Assembly (NCBI RefSeq): GCF_016586355.1
Contig: NZ_BLYI01000043.1
Location: forward strand, 62,001-126,000
Source of the DNA: Anaerostipes butyraticus
GTDB taxonomy: Bacteria; Bacillota; Clostridia; Lachnospirales; Lachnospiraceae
DNA: 64,000 nt
Direction of reading: 5' to 3'
A program made the position numbers and the translations under genes. This document shows positions 54,414 through 63,724 of the stretch, in pieces. Each line of letters opens with the position of its first letter. Within the stretch, counting starts at the first letter, position 1. Below the pieces are notes generated by a model. It was not told the origin of the DNA. It searched no databases and saw only the letters and a list, made by a program, of their open reading frames with translations.

Positions 54414-55844
54414 TTATTCACCAATTTTAACAACTTTCAGCATATTGGTTACTCCGCCGCGGCGATCTGCAACTCCGCCTCCTGTGAGGACTAAAACATC
54501 GTTGTTATCTGCAACGCCAGCTTTTAATACAATCTCTGTTGCTTCGTCCAGGATTTCCTGTGTTGTATTTGCTTTGTGAGATAAGAATGGACGAACACCC
54601 CAGTATAACTGCATCTTACGAACAACAGCCGGATCCGGAGAAAGACCAACGATCTGAGCATCCGGTTTGAACTTGGATACGATTCTTGCTGTGAATCCTG
54701 ACATGCTGGATGCAAGAATACATTTTGCATTTACATTGGTTGCTGTCTGTACTGCAGCATAAGCAACAGCAGCGGAAATTCCTCTGTGAACATAAACAGA
54801 ACGGAAGTTTTTAACTTTTGCATCTAAGTGAAGCTCTGTAGAGATCGCAATCTGATTCATCATGCGTACAGCTTCTACCGGATGTTTTCCTTTTGCTGTC
54901 TCACCAGATAACATGATCGCATCTGTTCCATCGTAAATTGCATTGGCTACGTCTGTAACTTCCGCACGGGTCGGACGAGGATTGCGGATCATGGAATCCA
55001 GCATCTGTGTAGCTGTTACGACCGGCTTAAATGCATTGTTACATTTCTTAATGATCGCTTTCTGTAAAAATGGCACTTCTTCTGCCGGAATCTCTACTCC
55101 AAGATCACCCCTTGCGATCATAACACCGTCAGATGCATCGATGATCGCATCGATGTTTTCAACACCTTCAATATTCTCAATCTTAGAAATAACGCCTACA
55201 TCCATTCCATGAGCTTCTACGATTGCTTTGATTTCTTTTACGGCATCCGCATTACGGATAAAGGAAGCAGCGATAAAATCAATTCCGTTTTCCAGACCAA
55301 ACTCGATATCTGCTTTATCTTTTTCTGTAATAGATGGAAGATTTACTTTTACGTTTGGCACATTGACACCTTTGCGGCTTCCAAGCATGCCTCCGTTCTT
55401 TACAGTACAGACAACATCAGTTCCGTCTTTGATCTCGTCCACACGAAGCTCAATCAGTCCGTCATCGATCAGGATTGTATTTCCTGCTTCAACATCCTGA
55501 GGAAGTTCTTCGTATGTAACACTTACGATCTCCTCTGTTCCTTCAACATCTCTGGTTGTTAATGTAAATTTCTGGTCTTCTTTTAATTCTACGTCTTCTC
55601 CACCTGCAAGCAGCCCGGTACGGATTTCAGGTCCTTTTGTATCCAGAAGAATAGCAATTGGAAGGTTCAGTTCCTCTCTGAATTTCTTAATTCTCTTGAT
55701 TCTTCCCAGCTGTTCCTCATGATCTCCATGAGAAAAGTTCAGACGAGCGATATCCATTCCTTCCTGCATCAGCTGTTTTAACACAGCGTCATCATCTGTT
55801 GCAGGTCCCATTGTACAAATAATTTTTGTCTTCTTCGTTAGCAT
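54414..55844 (-). CDS. pyk: Pyruvate kinase
   Basis: A 476-residue glycolytic enzyme making pyruvate and ATP. TKIICTMGPATDDD, RLNFSHGDHEE, LLDTKGPEIRTG, MIARGDLGVEIP and TATQMLDSMIRNPRPTRAEV are intact. Length corresponds to the form without the extra PEP-utiliser domain of Bacillus. ATG at 55844 has AAAGGAG 7 bases upstream. It lies 40 bp after the rhomboid-like gene. Confidence 0.97.
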   Translation of the reverse strand: MLTKKTKIICTMGPATDDDAVLKQLMQEGMDIARLNFSHGDHEEQLGRIKRIKKFREELNLPIAILLDTKGPEIRTGLLAGGEDVELKEDQKFTLTTRDVEGTEEIVSVTYEELPQDVEAGNTILIDDGLIELRVDEIKDGTDVVCTVKNGGMLGSRKGVNVPNVKVNLPSITEKDKADIEFGLENGIDFIAASFIRNADAVKEIKAIVEAHGMDVGVISKIENIEGVENIDAIIDASDGVMIARGDLGVEIPAEEVPFLQKAIIKKCNNAFKPVVTATQMLDSMIRNPRPTRAEVTDVANAIYDGTDAIMLSGETAKGKHPVEAVRMMNQIAISTELHLDAKVKNFRSVYVHRGISAAVAYAAVQTATNVNAKCILASSMSGFTARIVSKFKPDAQIVGLSPDPAVVRKMQLYWGVRPFLSHKANTTQEILDEATEIVLKAGVADNNDVLVLTGGGVADRRGGVTNMLKVVKIGE

Positions 55845-55884
55845 AATAGTCTCCTTTAACCTCATATATATTAAAATTAACAAC

Positions 55885-56760
55885 TCACTTCTTCACATGC
55901 TTATGGGTAAACAAATGATCCTGACAATATTCGTAATCCCCATCGCACTTGGAACAATACCGGAATTCCAGGGTCGGATCATCCAGCTCCGTCCTGTGGC
56001 AGACTGCACATTCGTGCATGGCTCCGTTCTTCTTCCGGCCGCTCCGCGGTACCGTCTTTGTCTTAAATTCCTTCTTCCTCCGTCGATTCACAGTATTTCT
56101 TGCAAATGCCGCTCCTCTGCTTCGGATCCTCTTCATTGAAAAAAAGAACAGCAGGAAATTCAGCAGTGCAACCACTATAGATACTTTAACCGAAATTCCG
56201 GCAGCTGTAAAGCCTGATGTCAAAAAAACATAGGCAAGATATATGCCATCCAGCACCGCAAGCCACTTAACCCGGATCGGAAAAATCATATAAAAATATA
56301 CCCGCATATCCGGAAACATCATGGCATAAGCCAGAAACAGCGTCATATTCAGATAAAAAGTATCCATGCTCACAGAGGCAGCTGTGATCTCACCATAGGC
56401 AAAATACAACACCGCATATGTAAGGAACGCTCCAAGGATTGTTCCGAACACTCCAATAAAATAATACATATTAAAACGAAAGCTTCCCCAAACCTGCTCC
56501 AGTGATGACGCCAGTGAATAGTAAAACAGCAGCACAAAAATAATAAAAATCAGACTGCTGTCAGGCCCCATCAGCAGGAATGTTACGATCCTCCACACCT
56601 GACCATGCAGAATCAGGAAGGGGTTCAGCGTCAGCAGAGACCCGATTCCCGGTATCATCAGCCGCAGAACGTATCCGACCGCATACATCGCGACAATGAT
56701 CATCGGCAGATTCGGAATCGCATATCTTCCAAATTTTTCTTCCAACTTATTCAGCCACAT
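55885..56760 (-). CDS. Rhomboid-like membrane protein with C-terminal zinc ribbon, probably non-proteolytic
   Basis: A 291-residue protein with about six membrane segments, containing HGQVWRIVTFLLMGP, which matches the rhomboid WR motif. The catalytic GxSG serine and a later histidine are not found at the expected sites, so it is likely a pseudo-rhomboid. After a basic linker (about 215-250) a zinc-ribbon-like tail follows: CAVC, CSKC and C-x2-H with HKHVKK. The pairing is unusual. Location before pyk gives no functional hint. Confidence 0.72.
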   Translation of the reverse strand: MWLNKLEEKFGRYAIPNLPMIIVAMYAVGYVLRLMIPGIGSLLTLNPFLILHGQVWRIVTFLLMGPDSSLIFIIFVLLFYYSLASSLEQVWGSFRFNMYYFIGVFGTILGAFLTYAVLYFAYGEITAASVSMDTFYLNMTLFLAYAMMFPDMRVYFYMIFPIRVKWLAVLDGIYLAYVFLTSGFTAAGISVKVSIVVALLNFLLFFFSMKRIRSRGAAFARNTVNRRRKKEFKTKTVPRSGRKKNGAMHECAVCHRTELDDPTLEFRYCSKCDGDYEYCQDHLFTHKHVKK

Positions 56761-56778
56761 ATTGATATTGAACCTCTC

Positions 56779-57711
56779 TTAAAACATTTTTTTCTTTCCT
56801 AAAAAGATACCCCCGATTACGGTAAGGATCAAAGAGGCAATGACAAGGACCGCAAAACCATGGGGAGAATCAGCCAGAGGAACCGGTACATTCATTCCCC
56901 AGAAACTGGCAATCATCGTAGGAATTGACATAACGATCGTAATCACCGCCAAAACTTTCATGACGATATTCAGATTATTGGAAATAACAGACGCATAGGC
57001 ATCCATCGTTCCGCTCAGAATATTACTGTAAATATCCGCCATCTCAATTGCCTGCTTGTTCTCGATGATAACATCATCCAGCAGTTCCTCATCCTCCGGA
57101 TACTGTTTGATCTTCTCGATCTTTAACAGCTTCTCCAGTACAAGTTCATTTCCTCGAAGAGATGTAGAAAAGTACACCAAACTCTTTTCCAGTTCCAGCA
57201 GTTCGATCAATTCCTGATTCTTTGTGGAAATATGGAGCTGCTTTTCCACCTCATCGCTCTTTTTGTCAATAGAACGCAGATACTGCAGATATAAAGAAGC
57301 ATTGCGGTACAAGATCTGCAGAATAAATCTTGTCCTCTTAAACGTCCAGAAATTACGGACTCTTCCATCCCTGAAATCCGTAAGCACCGGCGTCTCCATA
57401 AGACACACAGTAATGATCACTTCATTGGTCAGAATAATGCCGCACGGAATCGTTAAAAAATATTCTTTTTCTTTTCTCTCTTCCGTTACAGGAATATCCA
57501 CAATGATCAAAGTATAATCATCTTCCACTTCGATACGTGATCTTTCTTCTTCATCCAGAGGAGCTTTCAGATGATCCAGGTCAATCTTATAATCTCTGGA
57601 AACCTGCACCAGTTCTGCTGCCGTTGGATGAATCAGCGAGATCCAGGAACCTTCTATCGCTTCACTGATCTCATTCATCTGATGATCCATTGTACGGTAG
57701 TAGTTAACCAT
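56779..57711 (-). CDS. CorA-family divalent cation transporter
   Basis: A 310-residue CorA-like magnesium transporter. A large N-terminal cytoplasmic domain with a long helix is followed by two C-terminal membrane segments. The signature FWGMNVPVPL holds GMN at the pore mouth. AAAGGAG precedes ATG at 57711. It lies just before the rhomboid-like gene. Confidence 0.88.
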   Translation of the reverse strand: MVNYYRTMDHQMNEISEAIEGSWISLIHPTAAELVQVSRDYKIDLDHLKAPLDEEERSRIEVEDDYTLIIVDIPVTEERKEKEYFLTIPCGIILTNEVIITVCLMETPVLTDFRDGRVRNFWTFKRTRFILQILYRNASLYLQYLRSIDKKSDEVEKQLHISTKNQELIELLELEKSLVYFSTSLRGNELVLEKLLKIEKIKQYPEDEELLDDVIIENKQAIEMADIYSNILSGTMDAYASVISNNLNIVMKVLAVITIVMSIPTMIASFWGMNVPVPLADSPHGFAVLVIASLILTVIGGIFLGKKKMF

Positions 57712-57776
57712 CTTTGCGCTCCTTTCCTTCTTCCGTCTGCATGTCCACTCTGCTTCGCGCAGAAACAGGTTTTGAA

Positions 57777-57796
57777 AACAGGATTCCTTCCCTGTT
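57777..57796 (-). terminator. Weak hairpin after the LysM gene
   Basis: AACAGG and CCTGTT form a 6-bp stem; TTTTC follows on the minus strand. A second short hairpin (CAGAA/TTCTG) lies just upstream. Confidence 0.35.
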
Positions 57797-57837
57797 CAGA
57801 AAACCTTCTGCGTATGTCTTATTTCATTATAAATAAC

Positions 57838-58182
57838 TCATTTTGCTTTGTCAATTAACAGTACTGTACCAACCGGCAGGGTTAATTCCCTGATTTTTTT
57901 GTTAGATTTTGCTAAATTTTCCACTGTTGTTTTGTTAGATTTTGCTATACCGAGGACGGTATCCCCTTTTTTTACCACATAAGGAACAAAGGCTCCGGAA
58001 ATCACGGCCGTAAATGCAGGAATGCACAATTCATCTCCCGGCTGAAGATTATATACATCCACATAAGGGTTCTGCCGCATGATATCTTTTACCTGCACCC
58101 CGTACATTTTCGCGATCCGATACAGAGTATCTTTCTCCTTTACCACATATATGCTGCCTCTGCAGTTTTCCTGATTTGCCAT
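57838..58182 (-). CDS. Small double-LysM protein without signal peptide
   Basis: A 114-residue protein with two LysM repeats at about 12-54 (YVVKEKDTLYRIAKMYGV) and 68-111 (YVVKKGDTVLGIAKSNK). LysM binds GlcNAc polymers such as peptidoglycan. No signal sequence or membrane segment is seen, so it may act in the mother cell on the spore coat/cortex, or be exported by another route. AAGGGAA lies upstream of ATG at 58182. Divergent from the activase gene. Confidence 0.82.
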   Translation of the reverse strand: MANQENCRGSIYVVKEKDTLYRIAKMYGVQVKDIMRQNPYVDVYNLQPGDELCIPAFTAVISGAFVPYVVKKGDTVLGIAKSNKTTVENLAKSNKKIRELTLPVGTVLLIDKAK

Positions 58183-58268
58183 AATTTTTCCCTTGCTTTT
58201 TTATTAGATTATGCAGATTTCACAATTTGTTGCCCTTATTCTTTCCAAAAAAAATTAAAATATGCCTA

Positions 58269-58297
58269 TTTTCAAATGCTTTCTTTTCCATTATAAT
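58269..58297 (+). promoter_or_regulatory. Promoter for the activase gene
   Basis: TTTTCA (58269-58274), a 17-bp spacer and TATAAT (58292-58297), about 90 bases before the start codon. Confidence 0.55.
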
Positions 58298-58386
58298 ATA
58301 TTGATACCTGGAGCACTGACAGAATTTCACATAATTCGCCGTCGTGTTCTTTTTGTATGGTTTTTAGAAAGGAAGTATTACAATCC

Positions 58387-61300
58387 ATGAAACGTTTAGG
58401 AATTGATATTGGTTCGACTACAGTCAAAGTCGCTGTGATCGACGAACAACATAATATTCTTTTCTCTGATTATCAGAGACATTTTGCAAAGATTCAGGAA
58501 ACTTTGGCTTCCTTATTAAAAAAGGCCAAAGACCAGATCGGAGAGATGACGTTTGCTCCTACCGTTACCGGTTCCGGCGGACTGTCAATCTCTTCCTACC
58601 TGGAAATTCCATTTTGCCAGGAAGTTGTCTGCGTGTCTTCTGCTCTGCAGGACTATGCTCCTCAGACGGATGTAGCCATTGAGCTTGGAGGAGAAGATGC
58701 TAAGATTATTTATTTCACAAATGGCATTGACCAGAGAATGAACGGTGTTTGCGCCGGAGGTACCGGTTCTTTCATCGATCAGATGGCATCACTGCTTCAG
58801 ACTGACGCTTCCGGATTGAATGAATATGCAAAAAACTATGATACAATATATCCGATTGCTGCCCGCTGCGGCGTGTTTGCAAAATCTGATATCCAGCCTC
58901 TGATCAATGACGGAGCTACCAGGGAAAATCTTGCAGCTTCCATTTTCCAGGCGGTTGTCAATCAGACCATCAGCGGACTGGCATGCGGAAAACCGATTCG
59001 CGGAAACGTGGCATTCCTGGGAGGACCTCTCCATTTCCTTCCGGAACTTAAAAACGCTTTTATCCGCACACTGAACTTAAAAGATGAAGAGGTTATCGCG
59101 CCAACCCATTCTCATCTGTTTGCGGCAGTAGGTGCTGCATTAAACGCCAAAGAAGATGTAACAACTGACTTTGAACATCTCTTAAAACAGTTTGAAAAGA
59201 AGATTGAACTTCAGCAGGAAGTGGATCGTCTGGAACCTTTGTTTGCCAGCGAAAGAGAGTATAAAGATTTCTTAAAAGAACACAACCGCCACATAGTAAA
59301 ACGTGGTGACCTGGCTACATATAAAGGCAGCTGCTATCTGGGAATCGACGCCGGTTCCACAACGACAAAAGTCGCACTTGCCGGAGAAGACGGAGAACTT
59401 CTTTACAGCTATTACAACAATAACAACGGTGATCCTCTTCATGCCGTTATTGAATCTCTGCATGAGATCAAAAATCTGATGCCGGACACAGCAAAGATCG
59501 TATGCTCCTGTTCTACCGGTTATGGAGAACAGCTGATCAAGGCTGCGCTTAACTTAGATTACGGCGAAGTCGAAACGATCGCTCATTATTATGCTGCCGC
59601 TTTCTTTGATCCTGAAGTTGACTGTATTCTGGATATCGGCGGTCAGGATATGAAGTGCATCCAGATCAACAATGGCGTAGTAGACAACGTTATGTTAAAC
59701 GAGGCATGTTCCTCCGGATGCGGATCTTTCATCGAAACTTTTGCAAAATCCCTGAACCATTCTGTAGAAGAATTTGCAAAAGTCGCTCTGTTTGCAAAAC
59801 ATCCGATCGACCTTGGATCCCGCTGTACCGTATTTATGAACTCAAAGGTAAAACAGGCACAGAAAGAGGGCGCAAGCGTTGGAGATATTTCCGCAGGTCT
59901 TGCTTACTCTGTAATTAAAAATGCTTTATATAAGGTTATCAAGCTGACCAGCCCGGAAGATCTGGGAAAACATATCGTCGTACAGGGCGGTACTTTCTAT
60001 AACGACGCGGTTCTTCGGAGTTTTGAGCGTATTTCCGGCTGTAACGCGGTTCGTCCGGATATTGCCGGTATTATGGGAGCTTTTGGTTCCGCTCTGATTG
60101 CAAGAGAGCGCTACGAAAAAGGATATCAGACATCTATGCTCTCTTTTGATGAAATCTTTGCCCTCACTGTAAAGACATCCATGACAAGATGTAAGGGCTG
60201 TACGAATCACTGTCTGCTCACGATCAACTCATTTTCCAACGGCAGCCGTTATGTTACCGGAAACCGCTGCGAGCGCGGTATTGGAAAAGAGCCGAATGCA
60301 GAACATGTTCCAAACCTGTATGACTACAAACTCCATCAAACCTTTGACTATGAGCCTTTAACGGAGGATGAAGCATCCCGCGGCGTCATCGGTATCCCGA
60401 GAGTTTTGAATATTTATGAAAATTATCCGTTCTGGTATACGTTCTTTACGAACCTTGGATTCAGAGTCGTACTTTCACCGGAATCCTCCCGTAAGATTTA
60501 TGAGATGGGAATCGAATCCATTCCGAGTGAATCTGAATGTTATCCGGCCAAACTTGCCCACGGTCATGTGATGTGGCTGATCAAACAGGGCATTAAAGAT
60601 ATTTTCTATCCGTGTATTCCTTATGAAAGAAAGGAAATTGATGAAACAAACAACCATTATAATTGTCCGATCGTTACTTCTTATGCGGAGAATATCAAAA
60701 ACAACATGGAGGAACTGGAAACAGAACATATCAATTTTATGAATCCATTCCTTGCACTGGATAATGAGGAAGCATTAAAGCCTCGCCTTTTTGAGGAACT
60801 GAAGAAACATTATGATGATCTGACATCTGAAGAAGTGGATCATGCTGTTACAAGAGCCTATGAAGAACTGCAGCAGGTAAGAGAAGACATTCAGACAAAA
60901 GGAGAAGAAGTCCTTGCATATCTGGCAGAAACCGGACGTACCGGTATCGTTTTATGCGGCCGTCCTTATCATATTGATCCGGAGATCAACCACGGTATTC
61001 CTGAACTGATCACCTCTTATGGTATTGCGGTACTGACAGAGGATTCTATTTCTCACCTGTCTAAAGTGGACCGCCCTCTGAATGTATCTGACCAGTGGAT
61101 GTATCATTCCAGACTGTATGCTGCTGCCAACTACGCAAAAGCCAACAAACAGCTTGAAGTCATTCAGCTGAACTCCTTTGGCTGCGGACTGGATGCCATA
61201 ACAACTGATACAGTAAGAGATATCCTGACAAAATCCGGACGTATCTACACAGTATTAAAGATTGACGAAGTAAATAATCTGGGAGCCGCAAGGATCCGAA

Positions 61301-62622
61301 TCCGCTCCCTGATCAGCGCGGTTCGTGTCCGTAAAAAACACAGGATCCAGCCTCATCCGGTATCTCCGGCAATCAAACGTGTGGAATTTACCAAAGAGAT
61401 GGCCAAAGACTATACGATCCTGGTTCCTCAGATGTCACCGATCCATTTTACATTCCTGGAGCCTGCTTTAAGATCCTGCGGTTATAAGGCAAAAATTCTT
61501 CCTCAGGGCGGAATGAAGGATGTAAATACCGGTCTTAAATACGTAAATAATGACGCCTGCTATCCGTCTCTGATCGTCATCGGACAGCTGATGAACGCAT
61601 TGTTATCCGGAAAATATGACACACACAAAGTAGCTCTGGCAATTTCCCAGACAGGAGGAGGATGCCGTGCTACCAACTATATCAGCTTTATCCGCCGTGC
61701 CCTGGAAAAAGCCGGCTTCGGTTACATTCCGGTAATTGGAATCAGTACCCAGGGAATTGAGAAAAACAGTGGATTTAAATTCACTCCTTCTCTTTTGAAC
61801 AAAGCGGTTCAGGCTATTATATACGGAGATCTGTTCATGAGAGTTGTCTACCGTACAAGACCTTATGAAAAGAAACCAGGCTCTGTCAATAAACTGCATA
61901 AACAGTGGGAAGCAAAATGCAAGCGTGATGTTGCAAAAGGTAATTTCCTTACTTTCCAGAAAAATATCAAGGGAATTATCCGTGATTTCGACCGCATTCC
62001 TCTGAAAAATATCAAGAAACCGCGTGTCGGAGTTGTAGGTGAAATCCTTGTGAAGTTCCTTCCAGACGCAAACAATCATCTGGTAGAACTGCTGGAACGT
62101 GAAGGAGCCGAGGCCGTTGTTCCGGATCTTCTGGACTTCTTTATGTACGGTTTCTACAACAGCAACTTCAAATACCGCTACCTTGGAAAATCCAAGAGAA
62201 CTGCTATCGTATGCAACTCTGCGATCTGGATTGTTGAACGCTACCGTCAGACTTTAAGAAAAGAACTGGCCAAGAGCAAACGTTTCGATCCGCCGGCATA
62301 CATCAAAGACCTGGCAGCCTACGCAGAACCGTTCGTATCCATCGGAAACCAGACAGGTGAAGGATGGTTCCTGACAGGTGAGATGATCGAGCTGATCCAC
62401 AGCGGAGCGCCAAACATCGTTTGTACCCAGCCGTTTGCCTGCCTTCCAAACCATGTGGTTGGAAAGGGTGTTATCAAAGAATTGAGACAGTCCTTCCCTG
62501 AGGCAAACATCGTGGCCATTGACTACGATCCGGGAGCCAGCGAAGTTAACCAGATCAACCGAATCAAACTGATGCTTTCCGCAGCGCAGAAAAATTTGGA
62601 AAAAGAAGAAAAAAACGCGTAA
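58387..62622 (+). CDS. 2-hydroxyacyl-CoA dehydratase activase, fused double-BadF type
   Basis: A 1,411-residue fusion. Two BadF/BadG-type ASKHA ATPase modules occur: [15 protein letters not shown] with [13 protein letters not shown], and from about residue 315 [13 protein letters not shown] with [10 protein letters not shown]. In the dehydratase activator such cysteines hold a shared 4Fe-4S cluster. A DUF2229 region follows ([13 protein letters not shown]), then a domain resembling the dehydratase D component with [17 protein letters not shown]. No dehydratase subunits are adjacent. ATG at 58387 follows AAAGGA at a long 13-base distance. Substrate unknown. Confidence 0.85.
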   Translation: MKRLGIDIGSTTVKVAVIDEQHNILFSDYQRHFAKIQETLASLLKKAKDQIGEMTFAPTVTGSGGLSISSYLEIPFCQEVVCVSSALQDYAPQTDVAIELGGEDAKIIYFTNGIDQRMNGVCAGGTGSFIDQMASLLQTDASGLNEYAKNYDTIYPIAARCGVFAKSDIQPLINDGATRENLAASIFQAVVNQTISGLACGKPIRGNVAFLGGPLHFLPELKNAFIRTLNLKDEEVIAPTHSHLFAAVGAALNAKEDVTTDFEHLLKQFEKKIELQQEVDRLEPLFASEREYKDFLKEHNRHIVKRGDLATYKGSCYLGIDAGSTTTKVALAGEDGELLYSYYNNNNGDPLHAVIESLHEIKNLMPDTAKIVCSCSTGYGEQLIKAALNLDYGEVETIAHYYAAAFFDPEVDCILDIGGQDMKCIQINNGVVDNVMLNEACSSGCGSFIETFAKSLNHSVEEFAKVALFAKHPIDLGSRCTVFMNSKVKQAQKEGASVGDISAGLAYSVIKNALYKVIKLTSPEDLGKHIVVQGGTFYNDAVLRSFERISGCNAVRPDIAGIMGAFGSALIARERYEKGYQTSMLSFDEIFALTVKTSMTRCKGCTNHCLLTINSFSNGSRYVTGNRCERGIGKEPNAEHVPNLYDYKLHQTFDYEPLTEDEASRGVIGIPRVLNIYENYPFWYTFFTNLGFRVVLSPESSRKIYEMGIESIPSESECYPAKLAHGHVMWLIKQGIKDIFYPCIPYERKEIDETNNHYNCPIVTSYAENIKNNMEELETEHINFMNPFLALDNEEALKPRLFEELKKHYDDLTSEEVDHAVTRAYEELQQVREDIQTKGEEVLAYLAETGRTGIVLCGRPYHIDPEINHGIPELITSYGIAVLTEDSISHLSKVDRPLNVSDQWMYHSRLYAAANYAKANKQLEVIQLNSFGCGLDAITTDTVRDILTKSGRIYTVLKIDEVNNLGAARIRIRSLISAVRVRKKHRIQPHPVSPAIKRVEFTKEMAKDYTILVPQMSPIHFTFLEPALRSCGYKAKILPQGGMKDVNTGLKYVNNDACYPSLIVIGQLMNALLSGKYDTHKVALAISQTGGGCRATNYISFIRRALEKAGFGYIPVIGISTQGIEKNSGFKFTPSLLNKAVQAIIYGDLFMRVVYRTRPYEKKPGSVNKLHKQWEAKCKRDVAKGNFLTFQKNIKGIIRDFDRIPLKNIKKPRVGVVGEILVKFLPDANNHLVELLEREGAEAVVPDLLDFFMYGFYNSNFKYRYLGKSKRTAIVCNSAIWIVERYRQTLRKELAKSKRFDPPAYIKDLAAYAEPFVSIGNQTGEGWFLTGEMIELIHSGAPNIVCTQPFACLPNHVVGKGVIKELRQSFPEANIVAIDYDPGASEVNQINRIKLMLSAAQKNLEKEEKNA

Positions 62623-62634
62623 AATTACGTAATT

Positions 62635-62676
62635 AAAAAACACATATCCCTCAATATTTGGGGATATGTGTTTTTT
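62635..62676. terminator. Bidirectional terminator between convergent genes
   Basis: AAAAAACACATATCCC and GGGATATGTGTTTTTT form a 16-bp stem (loop about 10), with T-runs on both strands. The minus-strand gene stops at 62651 inside the loop. Confidence 0.88.
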
Positions 62677-63106
62677 TGTCCAAATTTACCACTTCCACTG
62701 TCAGCCATCCTTTTGTTTTCTGATTTGCTTTCAGGCTGCTTATATCTCCATCCAGAAGATCCACCCGCCATTTCTGTCCTGCAGAAACAACGATAAATTT
62801 CTCTGAAAACAGATTTTCCAGATTGACAGTTTCTTCTCCAATATTTTCTGCTTCATAATCAATCTCATATCGGTATACATCACTATGATAGTCTTTATCA
62901 TACTTCTTCTGACTTCTTATATTATGAAATGTCAGAATTAATCCCTGATCTTCGATTGCTTCCCCGCATTTCAGAATCTGTTCATGTACCTTGTATTGTT
63001 TTCCCGGAGCATTTAACTCTGAATAACGGAAGTAAGATGCTGCCGCTATTATAATCAGCGCAGCCACGCCTATGAATTTCGCGATTTTATTTTTCTTTTC
63101 TCTCAT
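62651..63106 (-). CDS. Membrane-anchored exported protein, unknown (DUF4352/5028-like)
   Basis: A 151-residue protein: basic start (MREKKNKIAK), one membrane segment (FIGVAALIIIAAASYF) and an outer beta-rich domain. ENIGEETVNLENLF and QKTKGWLTVEV resemble DUF4352-type immunoglobulin-like folds, where paired strands mimic the telokin/TarA-like exported domains of Firmicutes. ATG at 63106 has AAGGA 7 bases upstream; TTG at 63127 is rejected. Its last seven codons lie in the terminator stem and loop. Divergent from padR and possibly regulated by it. Confidence 0.65.
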   Translation of the reverse strand: MREKKNKIAKFIGVAALIIIAAASYFRYSELNAPGKQYKVHEQILKCGEAIEDQGLILTFHNIRSQKKYDKDYHSDVYRYEIDYEAENIGEETVNLENLFSEKFIVVSAGQKWRVDLLDGDISSLKANQKTKGWLTVEVVNLDKKTHIPKY

Positions 63107-63192
63107 CCGCAATCCTTCCCTCCTCAATGGCTATGATACTTTTATTATTTTAAAATATGTATTATTATTACAAAACTATTTATGTTTATCTA

Positions 63193-63221
63193 TTGACTTA
63201 ATATATTTTGCACATTATAAT
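63193..63221 (+). promoter_or_regulatory. Distal strong promoter upstream of padR
   Basis: TTGACT (63193-63198), a 17-bp spacer and TATAAT (63216-63221): eleven of twelve consensus bases. Confidence 0.75.
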
Positions 63222-63242
63222 ACTTATAAATATCATTTTAAA
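63214..63242 (-). promoter_or_regulatory. Divergent promoter for the exported-protein gene
   Basis: On the minus strand TTTAAA (63237-63242), a 17-bp spacer and TATAAT (63214-63219). Its -10 overlaps the plus-strand -10 in the palindrome ATTATAAT. Confidence 0.55.
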
Positions 63243-63249
63243 CTAGGTA

Positions 63250-63278
63250 TTGTTTAGAACAGTTTACACTGTTATAAT
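63250..63278 (+). promoter_or_regulatory. Proximal padR promoter with palindromic operator
   Basis: TTGTTT (63250-63255), a 17-bp spacer and TATAAT (63273-63278). AACAGT-TTAC-ACTGTT (63258-63273) is a perfect inverted repeat filling the spacer, a likely autoregulatory PadR site. Confidence 0.6.
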
Positions 63279-63310
63279 AAAATTGTAATAAATTGAAAGG
63301 AATTTGTAAT

Positions 63311-63634
63311 ATGGCCAATCGTAACTTATATCGGCTGGAAATGCTTCTGTTGAAAATTTTAGAAGAGGGGGACTGCTACGGATATCAGCTTTCTCAGTCT
63401 GTCAAAAAACGTTCGGATGGAAAGATCAGGATTGCTGAAGGAACCATGTATCCGATTTTGTACAAATTGGAAGATCAGGGATTTATCTCCGATCATAAGG
63501 AACGGGTGGGCAAACGCCAGACAAGAGTATATTATCACCTGGAACCTGCCGGAAAAGAGCATCTGGATACTTTGATTCAGGATTATTATTCACTGATTGA
63601 TGCAATCGAATCTATTTTAGGGCCAAGGCCCTGA
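63311..63634 (+). CDS. PadR family transcriptional regulator
   Basis: A 107-residue winged-helix regulator. EMLLLKILEEGDCYGYQLSQSV, IRIAEGTMYPILYKLEDQGFI and RQTRVYYHLEPAGKEHL are the PadR core motifs. ATG at 63311 has AAAGGA about 9 bases upstream; TTG at 63293 is rejected. PadR repressors usually control a neighbouring membrane or efflux gene. Here the downstream gene seems missing or decayed, and the divergent exported protein is the best candidate target. Confidence 0.9.
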   Translation: MANRNLYRLEMLLLKILEEGDCYGYQLSQSVKKRSDGKIRIAEGTMYPILYKLEDQGFISDHKERVGKRQTRVYYHLEPAGKEHLDTLIQDYYSLIDAIESILGPRP

Positions 63635-63696
63635 GGTGAAACCATAAGGAGAGGACTCATTTTCTGAATAAAAGAAAACTTCATCTAAAATAAGAC

Positions 63697-63724
63697 AGAA
63701 GACCCCTGAAGGTCTTCTTTTTTA
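63697..63724 (+). terminator. padR terminator
   Basis: AGAAGACC and GGTCTTCT form an 8-bp stem with a CCTGAA loop, followed by TTTTTTA. Confidence 0.8.

Noticed and set aside
57901-57947. 14-bp direct repeat GTTAGATTTTGCTA
   Set aside because: It encodes the repeated AKSNK segment within the second LysM domain; explained by coding sequence.
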